Assembly (NCBI RefSeq): GCF_004000845.1
Contig: NZ_BIMA01000019.1
Span: 18,863 to 82,862, forward strand
Length of the DNA stretch: 64,000 nt
Source: Paenibacillus koleovorans NBRC 103111
GTDB taxonomy: Bacteria > Bacillota > Bacilli > Paenibacillales > NBRC-103111
Direction: 5' to 3'
This document shows, piece after piece, positions 48,424 through 57,383 of this stretch (its first letter is position 1; every line of letters begins with the position of its first letter). A program made the position numbers and the translations under genes. Below the pieces are notes generated by a model that was given only the letters and a program-made list of their open reading frames with translations, was not told the DNA's origin and ran no database searches.

Positions 48424-50828
48424 TACCCTGCCTCCCCTTCCCGAATCAGAGACAAATCTATTTTCTCGGTAAACGCATCTTGATGGAATTGGTAACCATT
48501 AGCCAGATATTGATCGTAATAGGGCTTGGCGTTTCGATAGAACATCGTATCCTGCAGACGGAAACCGCCCATTAGGTTGAGCTTCTCCACCCCGCTGCGT
48601 TTCCGTTCGCTCACAACTCCAATCTTGCAGGAGCGGCCAGCCTGATCGGCTCTGAATGCATATTGTAGGAAATCGCTTCGGCTGTCGCCAATAAAATACT
48701 TTTCCTCATAGCGGTTGGAGTTGGAAGATCGGTAGACGTCCAAGCGAATCGCCGCTTCCTTCTCCAAGGTATCGAACAAGTCGCGGAACAGTTCCTGTTT
48801 TGTCACCGCTCCCTCGCTCTCATAACTTATGGTCGTGTTCGCTCTCTCCAAAAGCTCTTGCTCGAAAGACGCCTGGAAGAGACGGTGGGTGAACACTTCA
48901 ATGTTCGCTACTTCGAGCAGGCGCCGCACGAACAACTCTTCGCCTTGCTCAAGTAGATGGGTGATCGTACCGAAGACCCGCTCATCGAAGAGACATTGCT
49001 TTCCCTTGCGTTTCTCCCATTCTTCCACCACAGTTCGAACTACTTTTTCATAATATTCATTGATATTCCTTCCCAAGTAATCGTTCGTTTCCGATCTGCT
49101 GATTCTGCCTAGCTCGTGGAGTATTCTTTGCAGTCCGTTCAGTTGCTTCACATGCACTTCGGCCTGCTGCCGAAGCTTCTCGAGTGTATCCGAATATGTT
49201 CTTAGCAGGGTATGAAGGAGCTCCTGGACAGCCAGCTCGTACTTCAAGCTATAAGTCTTATTCAATAATTGATGCGTATAAGCCTTGATTATGGACTTCT
49301 TGTTGAACCAGTTCAGTAAGGAAAATCTCTGGCTGTGCTCCAGATCCACTCGTTCTTGCGTCAGCAGACCCAGCTCCGCCTTGATCCGCTCGATCTGTCC
49401 ACTCACCTGCTTCGTCCATTCCAGAAGTGTAGGGATGGGACCTTGCTTGTAATCTCCACGGGTCCATTCGAACAAGCTATAGGATCCATAGAGCGGATGC
49501 TTCAAAATCTGATCCTGCGCCCTGCTACGAATTTGATCTTCGAGCTCCCATTCCTCAAACCCTTCACAGGATTGGTTTATTACATGATCGAAAAAGTCTT
49601 TGGCCGCCGTTCCGTACAGGTCTTCCTCGGCTTGCTGCATCGGTGCCTTTTTTAATTGCTGATAGGAGACCGGTTCATGCATAATGCCGTACATGTCTCG
49701 GATCAATTGCTCCCTCTCCGGGAACAGCGCGCGAACTCTTCGCTCCATCTGGGAAAGATCCAGCCCAAGCATCTCCATGATATCTCTTGAAGGGACTTGA
49801 CTGTTTTCCTGCAGGCGTTCCAACAGATGTCCGTTAAATTGACTCAGCACTGTCAAGGCAATGGCCTGATTGGGCCTACGAACTTGGGCGTAACCGGCAG
49901 AGACAAAGCAATTCCCAGTCCCGTCGTCGCGAACAATCAGATTCTGCTTGAACTGCTGGTTATTGTATGGATTATGCTCCGGATTCACTTCTCGCAGCGA
50001 ATCTTGATTCTTAAGCAGATTGAGATGGCAGACCAGCTCATGGTTGGCTGCGGCTCCTTGCTTGGATACGATCCCCCGTTCATCCCTGTCCCCAAGGATG
50101 TATACGAGCTCGAACAGAGGGGCGGGACCATGCTTGCACGGTAGCTTGATGTGCTCCTTGGTTACCTCCAAGTCTGCGTGCATTGTATAGTCACGGCGCT
50201 GCAGCCGGTCAAGCTCTTGCAAGAAGGCAATGCTAAGAGAGGAGGAGTGTCCGAAGCCGTCTTCGTCCCCGGCATCTTCGGTAAGCGCATATAAATCCGC
50301 TTGAACGAGACGGAAGGTTTTGCTGAAGATGCTCTGACACAACACCGTTAATTCAGGCGCCAAAATATTGACTGGGTCGTCCAGCATCGTGACAACCGAT
50401 ATTTGAAGACGTTGCAGTGTGGGGTACATTCTCCCGTACTCGGCGATCTTAATGTTCATTCTGCGCAGAAGGACATTCAGCTCGAAGAGCTTATCCTCAT
50501 TCAACAAGAATTGGCGATGGGCCTCAGGCCGCTCAGCTAGTCCGGCATTCGTGACGGCATCCATCTTCAAGCTGTAGATGTTGTCACGTTCCACCGTTGT
50601 GCCGGAATGAAGGTGCAGATAGACTACGCCTGCACTGTTCAGCCATTTGCGTGAATTCAATTGATGTACGGCAGCCAATGCATCCGCCGCCTTGTCGCCC
50701 AGGAAAAGAAAGACCATTGGGTTATTAATACTGACTCTTTCATCCCCTTCGTCTTGCACGTCCTCCATTCGAAGCGCATAGTCGTTTGCGAAGGCGGTTA
50801 ATAGTTCCCTCATGTCTTTCCCCACCAT
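48423..50828 (-). CDS. Unknown 801-residue protein of the tubulin/vWA cluster
   Basis: Large soluble protein without TM helix. The N-terminal 350 residues are alpha/beta (FLFLGDKAADALAAVHQLNSRKWLNSAGVVYLHLH), like a nucleotide-binding or FtsZ-tail-like fold but without a P-loop or tubulin G-box. Residues about 470-640 are helical and coiled-coil-like (LLHTLLRTYSDTLEKLRQQAEVHVKQLNGLQRIL). The gene lies 33 nt after the tubulin-like gene and overlaps the vWA gene. It probably binds the tubulin-like GTPase; the family is not recognised. Confidence 0.7.
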   Translation of the reverse strand: MVGKDMRELLTAFANDYALRMEDVQDEGDERVSINNPMVFLFLGDKAADALAAVHQLNSRKWLNSAGVVYLHLHSGTTVERDNIYSLKMDAVTNAGLAERPEAHRQFLLNEDKLFELNVLLRRMNIKIAEYGRMYPTLQRLQISVVTMLDDPVNILAPELTVLCQSIFSKTFRLVQADLYALTEDAGDEDGFGHSSSLSIAFLQELDRLQRRDYTMHADLEVTKEHIKLPCKHGPAPLFELVYILGDRDERGIVSKQGAAANHELVCHLNLLKNQDSLREVNPEHNPYNNQQFKQNLIVRDDGTGNCFVSAGYAQVRRPNQAIALTVLSQFNGHLLERLQENSQVPSRDIMEMLGLDLSQMERRVRALFPEREQLIRDMYGIMHEPVSYQQLKKAPMQQAEEDLYGTAAKDFFDHVINQSCEGFEEWELEDQIRSRAQDQILKHPLYGSYSLFEWTRGDYKQGPIPTLLEWTKQVSGQIERIKAELGLLTQERVDLEHSQRFSLLNWFNKKSIIKAYTHQLLNKTYSLKYELAVQELLHTLLRTYSDTLEKLRQQAEVHVKQLNGLQRILHELGRISRSETNDYLGRNINEYYEKVVRTVVEEWEKRKGKQCLFDERVFGTITHLLEQGEELFVRRLLEVANIEVFTHRLFQASFEQELLERANTTISYESEGAVTKQELFRDLFDTLEKEAAIRLDVYRSSNSNRYEEKYFIGDSRSDFLQYAFRADQAGRSCKIGVVSERKRSGVEKLNLMGGFRLQDTMFYRNAKPYYDQYLANGYQFHQDAFTEKIDLSLIREGEAG

Positions 50829-50861
50829 TCTCGTTATCTCCTGCTATAAGACTGGGCTGTC

Positions 50862-53800
50862 TTAAGACAGCCCTTTGATAATGTCGTTTATTTTGTTGCC
50901 GACAGTTCGGTAGAAGCGATACATCTCTTCCCCGTTGACCCAATCGGATCTCTCGAATTCTAGCTTGGATCTGGAATCTCCGAATGAGGCCGCCATTTCC
51001 CTCAATGTCAGCAGGAGCGGCTCTATATTGGACGAGGCGGTCACTTGCTGTACCCGCCGGGACACTTTGCGATCAAGCAAGGCGTTTTTCTTCTGGTCCA
51101 GCTGCATCACTTTGGTATAGATCTCATACTCTACGAATCGGTTCACTTGCATCAAATTCAGGAACGCATCCCATGGCTCTTCGTCCCCCTCAGCGTCATA
51201 GACGTACAGCACCCCTTTTTTGCGGATGGTTTCGGTGTACATCGCCTCAATGAACTGCTTATGGACCTTCTCTTCGCTAACGAAGCCCTCCATCACATTG
51301 TCCAGCTCTTGAATCTTGCCGCGGATAGCCTGATATTTCGCAACTTCCTCGCGTACCAAACGGGTTTGTCCTGGATAACGAATCAAGTTTTCCCTAGCCG
51401 TCTCCTCATTCACACTCCCGAAAATATCTTTGCTTTCGGGACTTGGCAGCCCCCGCTCGAGCAGCGCCTTAAGATCGCCCAGGCAGCGTCTAACCTCAGT
51501 AAAATTGGGACGCTCTGTATTCAATTGCATCTGATAGCCGGCCAGGACGGAGTCCAAAGAGAATGCACCTGTTAGTACACACTCAAACCGGCTAGTTGCT
51601 GCGTTATCCGTCGACTTCTCCCGAATGCAGCCGAACGACAGGGCCTCCGTAAACAACTGCCGGATCGAATGATTGTTTTTCTTGACCCGTTCGTTGTGAT
51701 ACAAATCCCCCCATGATTTCTCCGGAATTGGGGAAGGCAAATAAGTCCAGTTGTTCTTCTCGGTTTGGACCAAGTGACGTCCGATTCCTTCCGGCTCCAG
51801 GATGGTACGCTCGTAGCTTTCCTCATACAGCTTGAGCGGCGTGTACAAGTAAAGCGGGATGCCATTCTGCGTGTTCAACCAGAAGATCCGGTTTTTCACT
51901 TGGCTTTCTTTGAGTTCAAATTTGCTGTTTGAGATCGATAATTCTTTGAAGCTTTTAATTCCCTTATAAATATTGGGAGCATGCACGGGAACCGAAACGA
52001 TTCCATATGACGGAAAGTGGTAATTGCCCATGCTGTTGCTTAGATGAAACACAGGTCTGGCTTCGTCATACAGACGGCTGGCAATCTTCTGTTCAACAAT
52101 TTTGTCCAAGGCATGTTCGTTGCCATATTTGATCGTCAAATAGTCTTCCATGGAGCGGGTGATGAGTCCGCCGAAATGTTCCGAGAGGAACTCCGATATG
52201 GAACCAATAATATCGACTTCCTGCTCGCGCACCCAATGGTTAGAATGCTCGATCAACGCATCCGTGAAATCTCGAATCAGCTGATCTACGTTCTTCTCCT
52301 CCAGCACTTGTCCGATCATCTTCGCCACATCCGGAACATTGACCACATTCCAGTAATAGGTGCGGTTGCCGCGATAGTCTACCTCTTCTTCCCCGTTGAC
52401 CAGGATGTCGGCATTTCTATGAAAAATTTTGTTCAACTCGTTCAGCAACTCCGTGAATACCTCGTAAAGCCTGGAATTCTCGTCGAGGATGATCTGATGC
52501 AATTCTTCGTAGAATTCGATCATCTGCTGCATCCGTTCCCGATCTGCATGAAGCAGGTATTCCTGAATTTTGGCTTCTACGTACGCATCCTTCTTGCGAT
52601 CTCTGGAGATGAAGGCGTTGGCGGCCTCGTTTCGCTTCTGGGCGGCCACATCTCTCGCACTCTCGATATCTCGCGGAATCCGGTACATTCGCTCCTTCAA
52701 CGATTCAATATAGGAGGAGATTAACTGCAACAGGCAATAACCCTTATCCGTGAAAATCATTCGACTCGCATAAAACGGACCTTGCAGCGGATTCTTGAAA
52801 ATTTTCTGCATCTGCTCGATGAACTGCTCCCGGACCGCATTCGGGAACTGCTTCCGCGACTTGATGTATTCCTCGCGGGCGCGCGATAAGAAGTTCTGCT
52901 CCAGCTCAGTGTCTATGCTCACGGACTGATTCCGTATGACATTCTTATAGCTCAGCCGGTCACTATGCTGATGGCCCTCCAAGGGGCGCTCAGGTACCCC
53001 TCGATTCATCTCCCGATGAAGCGTGTCCGGATCGAATCCCATCCGATTCGCCAGCTTCTCGACATCTTCTTTAGTCGGCGCCGACTGGAACATTTTCTCC
53101 ATATGCTTGAACACCTTGTAAGCCAAGAAGGTGGTCATTTCCTCGATCGGAAGAACTGCCGAAGAAGCGCCAAGAATGTTGTATTGGTAATTGGCCGAGA
53201 AGTATCGTTTCATATTCTTGATGTTAATGCTTATGTTGCTTATATAGTCGTGGATCGCGAATTCTTCCCCGGATTGTTTTTCTTCGCTGGTCATGAAGTT
53301 GACTATATTCTCTGCGGTTACATTCATGCAGTAATCGTAGGAGTTTTCGAGCAGCTTACCATCCAAATTCGTAGCCGAAACGAGATGCGCCAGATTGAAC
53401 GGCGGCAAGGCCGAGTTTACGTTCAGGATGCTGCCATACTGCTGTTTGAAGCGCTCTCCCCGTTCATCGGCGTTCATCCAATAGTCAAGCTCTTTCAGCG
53501 CTGCATAGCCGTTCTTCTTGATGTACTCGCGGGTATGCTCCGAAATGCTTTTATTCGCCAAGTTCACATCCGGAGTAAACAAGTAGCCGAGCAAATTAAC
53601 TTTATCGATTCCCGCACCCCCATGCTCCCTCTCCATCAACCCTCGGACGATATAAGCGATGTCCAGGAAACAGCCGCTTCCGGTACCGCCTGTCAGTCCA
53701 GTCAGAAGAAAAACAAGAAGCTTCTTGTTCGTACCCGTGGTGAGTGTTTTGATTTTACGTTCAATCGTCTGCACGACTTGAATAATCTTAGTGAACAGCA

Positions 53801-54254
53801 ACAGTCGCCCTGCCTGGCGTACGCCGGAGGCGCCGTTGATCCCGTCCGAGATAATAAGTTCCGGGGATAGCCATTCCCGAATGTAAGGTTCGAGTTGACT
53901 GCGGTTTTGCAGCACGCTCCCAATTTCAGCATTCGACAGCAATACGAATTCGGTTAGCGGGTCAAGGCCGATTCCGTTATATTTCTTGTTCCGATCATGT
54001 TCATTCGTCTCGAAGGCTACGAACTCAATGTTGTCCGGCTTCTCCCGCTTCTTCTTCGATACGGGGTCCTCCGGCAGCTTGAACCTCCGGTTGATTTGGT
54101 ACTTAACACGCAGGAGGGCGTCGATGCCGGTGCCCCCTAGACCAATGACGAGCATCGGATTGTCAATGGTGTCTACACGGATCTTCTCGCTTACAATCCC
54201 TCCGCCTTTGGATACATCCAGCTGTTGAATATGCTCTCGGACGATTGGTTTCAT
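50862..54254 (-). CDS. Tubulin/FtsZ-like GTPase (Tubulin_2 family), 1130 residues
   Basis: N-terminal Rossmann start MLVIGLGGTGIDALLRVKYQI (34-54), matching the FtsZ/tubulin T1 region. The G-box GLTGGTGSGC is at 186-195, the tubulin signature being GGTGSG. A large extra C-terminal half (about 450-1130) is mainly helical with long charged coiled-coil stretches. It is far longer than FtsZ (about 380). FtsZ-like families outside cell division are described in bacteria and were proposed to act in membrane remodelling. Located 14 nt after the vWA gene. Whether it polymerises is unknown. I expect the GTPase site to be functional, but T7 residues were not identified. Confidence 0.82.
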   Translation of the reverse strand: MKPIVREHIQQLDVSKGGGIVSEKIRVDTIDNPMLVIGLGGTGIDALLRVKYQINRRFKLPEDPVSKKKREKPDNIEFVAFETNEHDRNKKYNGIGLDPLTEFVLLSNAEIGSVLQNRSQLEPYIREWLSPELIISDGINGASGVRQAGRLLLFTKIIQVVQTIERKIKTLTTGTNKKLLVFLLTGLTGGTGSGCFLDIAYIVRGLMEREHGGAGIDKVNLLGYLFTPDVNLANKSISEHTREYIKKNGYAALKELDYWMNADERGERFKQQYGSILNVNSALPPFNLAHLVSATNLDGKLLENSYDYCMNVTAENIVNFMTSEEKQSGEEFAIHDYISNISINIKNMKRYFSANYQYNILGASSAVLPIEEMTTFLAYKVFKHMEKMFQSAPTKEDVEKLANRMGFDPDTLHREMNRGVPERPLEGHQHSDRLSYKNVIRNQSVSIDTELEQNFLSRAREEYIKSRKQFPNAVREQFIEQMQKIFKNPLQGPFYASRMIFTDKGYCLLQLISSYIESLKERMYRIPRDIESARDVAAQKRNEAANAFISRDRKKDAYVEAKIQEYLLHADRERMQQMIEFYEELHQIILDENSRLYEVFTELLNELNKIFHRNADILVNGEEEVDYRGNRTYYWNVVNVPDVAKMIGQVLEEKNVDQLIRDFTDALIEHSNHWVREQEVDIIGSISEFLSEHFGGLITRSMEDYLTIKYGNEHALDKIVEQKIASRLYDEARPVFHLSNSMGNYHFPSYGIVSVPVHAPNIYKGIKSFKELSISNSKFELKESQVKNRIFWLNTQNGIPLYLYTPLKLYEESYERTILEPEGIGRHLVQTEKNNWTYLPSPIPEKSWGDLYHNERVKKNNHSIRQLFTEALSFGCIREKSTDNAATSRFECVLTGAFSLDSVLAGYQMQLNTERPNFTEVRRCLGDLKALLERGLPSPESKDIFGSVNEETARENLIRYPGQTRLVREEVAKYQAIRGKIQELDNVMEGFVSEEKVHKQFIEAMYTETIRKKGVLYVYDAEGDEEPWDAFLNLMQVNRFVEYEIYTKVMQLDQKKNALLDRKVSRRVQQVTASSNIEPLLLTLREMAASFGDSRSKLEFERSDWVNGEEMYRFYRTVGNKINDIIKGLS

Positions 54255-54268
54255 CTAATGTTGGCCCC

Positions 54269-56086
54269 CTAGCGTAGATATTCAAGTGAAATGGACTTAT
54301 TGGACTGCTTCAATAGTACTCGCACTCGGTCATTGATGCGGATCTCCAATCCGTTCGCGGCATCGACTACACGCCCGCCTTTTTCCACGACGCATTGGGA
54401 TTGGTTCTTCATCAACAGCGTATCCCCGTTGCCCGGGCGGAAGACCATGTCTTTCGTTTCCGCATATTCGGGCTGGAGGTTCAGCAGCTGATGAAGCTGG
54501 AATCGGCCTTGGAATGTTCCCAAGCGCTTGTATTGAGGACTGGTCCTGTCACCGGTGTCCTCATCTTTGATCTCCAGAACAATCTGCCCTACGAACCCAC
54601 GATTCGCTTTTTTCCAGAACCGCAAGCCCAGCAGGGCGAGCAAGGCGGTCAACAGGATTCCAGCGGCGATAATAAGGTACAGCAACCAAGGCGTTCCGGA
54701 GTCATTCGTTTGCGCCAGCGGTTGAACCGGCGAGGGAACCGGAGTAGCGGCCGGCGCGGTCGTCGGCGTAGCCGTTAGTATCGCTGCCGCCGGTTTGGCG
54801 CTGATCTTGACCACTTCGGACTCACGCAAGAAATTAGCATCTTCGACCTTCGTCTGAAGCTCGTACTCATGGGCCTCCTTCACTTGGAAAGACCCTTCAA
54901 TTCCTTGGACACTCCCCTTCATCGGGAATTCTTGCACCTGTTTCGTGTCCAGATCCTTGGCTACTAAAGTTGCTTTTAGGTTTTGGAAAAGACTTGCGTC
55001 GCTGACCGGTTGATTATTTGCCATTAATTGAGCCTTCACATTGACCGTATCGCCCGGCTTAAAGTTGGAGGAGGACAAACTGTTCATTTGCAACTGCAGG
55101 TCGTAATTATAGACAAGGTTGATATCGATCTGCTTCTGATTGACCCCTTTTACTTTAAGCAGCCATTCCCCTTGTGCGGGCTTAATCAGCTTCAGCAGGG
55201 AATATGACTTGGAAGACGAGAACACTAGGTTCGGGGAGCCGCTCAAGCTTTGCTCCCGCCCGGGGGGATCAAACACTTTCACTTCAACCGCTCCACTCGA
55301 AACCATGGAGATATTCGCCTCAATCACACTCGCATTCGGGATGCTCACCTTCACATCCTGATAATCGCCTGACGCAACCAAGCTAGGTAACGGAGCTACC
55401 TTAAGCTTCAGGTGGCTCGCATAAATCTCGCTCAATATCCGGGGAAGATCATCCGCGCTGCTTGTTGCAAATGATTTCCCCCCGGTTTGATCGGAGATCC
55501 GCTTCAATGCGTTATAATTCAAGTTGCCGTCGGCATTCAACCCGATCGTATAGATCGGCACCCCTTTTTCTTGAGCGCGAGTCAACGCCTGATTCAATAC
55601 ATCGTCGGATTGCTGCTGCGTACTGCCTTGGCCAAGCGAGTTATTCCCATCGGTGAAGAGCACAATCATGGGGACTCGTCCTTTTTCAAACCCATTCGAT
55701 TCCAATATTTTCAACGCTTCACTGACACCCACGGCCACATCCGTATATGGGCCTCGAGCGAGTTGGTCGATGAAACTTTTCAGCTCTTCCTTGGACTGGG
55801 GGCCGTTCAGCTTGATTAGCGCTTTTTCGCGAATAATCTGATCGGTGTAAGCAACAACCCCGATTCGATCCCCTTCTATTGCAGCCAAATCGATGAACAT
55901 CTTCATCGCTTCGTTGCCGACCTTATTCACATCGCTCTCATTCATGGACGTGCTAACATCTAGAGCCAGAACCGCATCAATCTTGGTTAATCCGACTTCC
56001 GCAGCTCGTGCATTTGAGGAAAAAGAAATCATCCAACAGAGCAAAAGCGCAGCCAACAATACTCTTGATTTACGTGTCACTTCCAC
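54269..56086 (-). CDS. Secreted/membrane vWA protein with cytoplasmic C-terminal domain
   Basis: A 605-residue protein starting with GTG (GGAGG upstream). Signal peptide to about residue 28 (LLAALLLCWMISFSSNARA). vWA domain at about 36-215 with MIDAS DVSTS at 43-47, TDGNNS and Thr in GPYTDV. Two beta-rich domains follow, then a Pro/Thr linker, a TM helix (about 467-490, LLYLIIAAGILLTALLALLGL) and a cytoplasmic tail of about 115 residues that is beta-rich and may be FHA-like, ending RINDRVRVLLKQSNKSISLEYL. First gene of the leftward arm. It may connect an outside vWA sensor to the inside tubulin-like GTPase. Confidence 0.83.
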   Translation of the reverse strand: MEVTRKSRVLLAALLLCWMISFSSNARAAEVGLTKIDAVLALDVSTSMNESDVNKVGNEAMKMFIDLAAIEGDRIGVVAYTDQIIREKALIKLNGPQSKEELKSFIDQLARGPYTDVAVGVSEALKILESNGFEKGRVPMIVLFTDGNNSLGQGSTQQQSDDVLNQALTRAQEKGVPIYTIGLNADGNLNYNALKRISDQTGGKSFATSSADDLPRILSEIYASHLKLKVAPLPSLVASGDYQDVKVSIPNASVIEANISMVSSGAVEVKVFDPPGREQSLSGSPNLVFSSSKSYSLLKLIKPAQGEWLLKVKGVNQKQIDINLVYNYDLQLQMNSLSSSNFKPGDTVNVKAQLMANNQPVSDASLFQNLKATLVAKDLDTKQVQEFPMKGSVQGIEGSFQVKEAHEYELQTKVEDANFLRESEVVKISAKPAAAILTATPTTAPAATPVPSPVQPLAQTNDSGTPWLLYLIIAAGILLTALLALLGLRFWKKANRGFVGQIVLEIKDEDTGDRTSPQYKRLGTFQGRFQLHQLLNLQPEYAETKDMVFRPGNGDTLLMKNQSQCVVEKGGRVVDAANGLEIRINDRVRVLLKQSNKSISLEYLR

Positions 56087-56285
56087 CGCAAGTAGGCCTC
56101 CAGTAATGTAGTTATGAATTGTGCATCCAATATCCTAGTAACTCTATGGTAGAATTAAGAAAATAATAGTAAAATAGACACAGTATTTATAGTTATATAG
56201 TAACTGCACGTCCCCGAAAATTCCATATAATTCTACAATTCTCTTCTATTTTCTATTTCTTCTAACTAGAATGGGAGTTTGCCAA
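56087..56285. promoter_or_regulatory. Divergent AT-rich control region of the tubulin/vWA cluster
   Basis: 199 nt between the leftward and rightward arms. Clearly AT-richer than the flanking genes, with several -10-like hexamers (for example TATAGT) but no convincing pair. An inverted repeat GTAGAATTA (56149-56157) / TAATTCTAC (56228-56236) spans about 70 nt. It probably holds both promoters. Confidence 0.5.
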
Positions 56286-56438
56286 ATGACCGTCACAATA
56301 TTCACGCTGCTTGTACTTGCCGCCATCCTGGCAGGGCATATTTATTTTCTACTAAGCCTTCGCAAAAAGAACATCCAGAACTCCCAATTGGACACGCTGT
56401 TCATTCAAAAAATTAACCATGGTGACGCCAATGAGTAA
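56286..56438 (+). CDS. Small membrane protein (50 residues)
   Basis: A short gene with GGGAG about 7 nt upstream of ATG. One TM helix (TIFTLLVLAAILAGHIYFLLSL) then a basic and polar tail KKNIQNSQLD. It overlaps the next gene by 8 nt (AATGAGTAA). The tight coupling suggests it works with the zinc-ribbon membrane protein. Confidence 0.6.
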   Translation: MTVTIFTLLVLAAILAGHIYFLLSLRKKNIQNSQLDTLFIQKINHGDANE

Positions 56439-57366
56439 GATTGCCGTACAATTTCGGAAGAGCCCGCGCCATCGATACAAATTTGAGCGGCTGCGCACTT
56501 GCCGCCGTTGCGGTTCCTTCTCCACTTTATGGAGCGAGCATTGTCTGACTTGCCGGCGCAAGGGTACCTTTCTCCGGTTGAAGGATACGGTCCGCATTGT
56601 CAATCGCCGCATGAGGAGAGTGAACATAGCTTGCATAGCTATACTTGCTGCCACCGCTATCATCTTCTCCCGAACCTTGACCGAGTTAATTGCTTCCTTT
56701 ACGGCCGGTCTACTAGCCTTGCCGCTATACTATTGGCTGGCTCGCAAATATGAAGCGGATGTAGAGCACTTCAGACTGCAGAAGATTCTCTTGGCTAATT
56801 CCCATGCCGTTCGTTTCGGCCTTGACCGGGAGTTTCAGGAAGCCCTTCACGATATTTCAGAGAACAGGCACAAAGAAGGCTACGAGAAGCTGAGAGAAAT
56901 TAGCTTGCTTATCGACAACAACTCGATTCGTCAACACAAGCTGTCGTCCATGCGGAACTTTATTTTAAGACGTGATATGGAGCTGGAATTAGCGAGCCTC
57001 CTCCCAGCCGGATTCGACGAGGGTTTTGCCGTCTATATGCTTGATGTCTGCAAGCTTCAGCCCGATCTGGTCAACCGGCAGGTCGTGGACTATGTACTCC
57101 GGCATAAAGATCAGATTCAATCGCTAGACAGGGGAAAGGAGCTATTAGTTCATGTAGCCGCCGCCGTGCTCTTAGTGAAAGGTTATTTGAAGCCATACAA
57201 TGGTTTTGTGCTCGAATTCACAGCGGATTTGCATCGTGACTCCCTGCTGCGGTTGTGCAAGCTCCTATCCCCGCAGGCTGAGACTTATCCGGAATTAACA
57301 GCCAGGGCCAAGCAAGCGGTTAAGTTGAAATACGAATATGACCCTGAATTTCAAGGCTTGCTCTAG
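56431..57366 (+). CDS. Membrane protein with N-terminal zinc ribbon
   Basis: About 311 residues. The N-terminus (residues about 22-42) has CRRC and CLTC, a treble-clef or zinc-ribbon. Two TM helices follow (about 62-100, IACIAILAATAIIF and LIASFTAGLLALPLYYWLA). A long helical soluble C-terminal region follows (EFQEALHDISENRHKEGYEKLREISLL...). ATG 56431 has GGTGA; the frame also opens at 56419. Not a recognised family. The ribbon echoes that of the GTPase in the leftward arm. Confidence 0.7.
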   Translation: MSKIAVQFRKSPRHRYKFERLRTCRRCGSFSTLWSEHCLTCRRKGTFLRLKDTVRIVNRRMRRVNIACIAILAATAIIFSRTLTELIASFTAGLLALPLYYWLARKYEADVEHFRLQKILLANSHAVRFGLDREFQEALHDISENRHKEGYEKLREISLLIDNNSIRQHKLSSMRNFILRRDMELELASLLPAGFDEGFAVYMLDVCKLQPDLVNRQVVDYVLRHKDQIQSLDRGKELLVHVAAAVLLVKGYLKPYNGFVLEFTADLHRDSLLRLCKLLSPQAETYPELTARAKQAVKLKYEYDPEFQGLL

Positions 57367-57383
57367 AAAGGATTGGCTGATGT

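Noticed and set aside
56149..56236. IS ends or operator pair in the divergent control region
   Set aside because: Arms of 9 bp 70 nt apart in AT-rich DNA can arise by chance; kept only as a note in the regulatory region.
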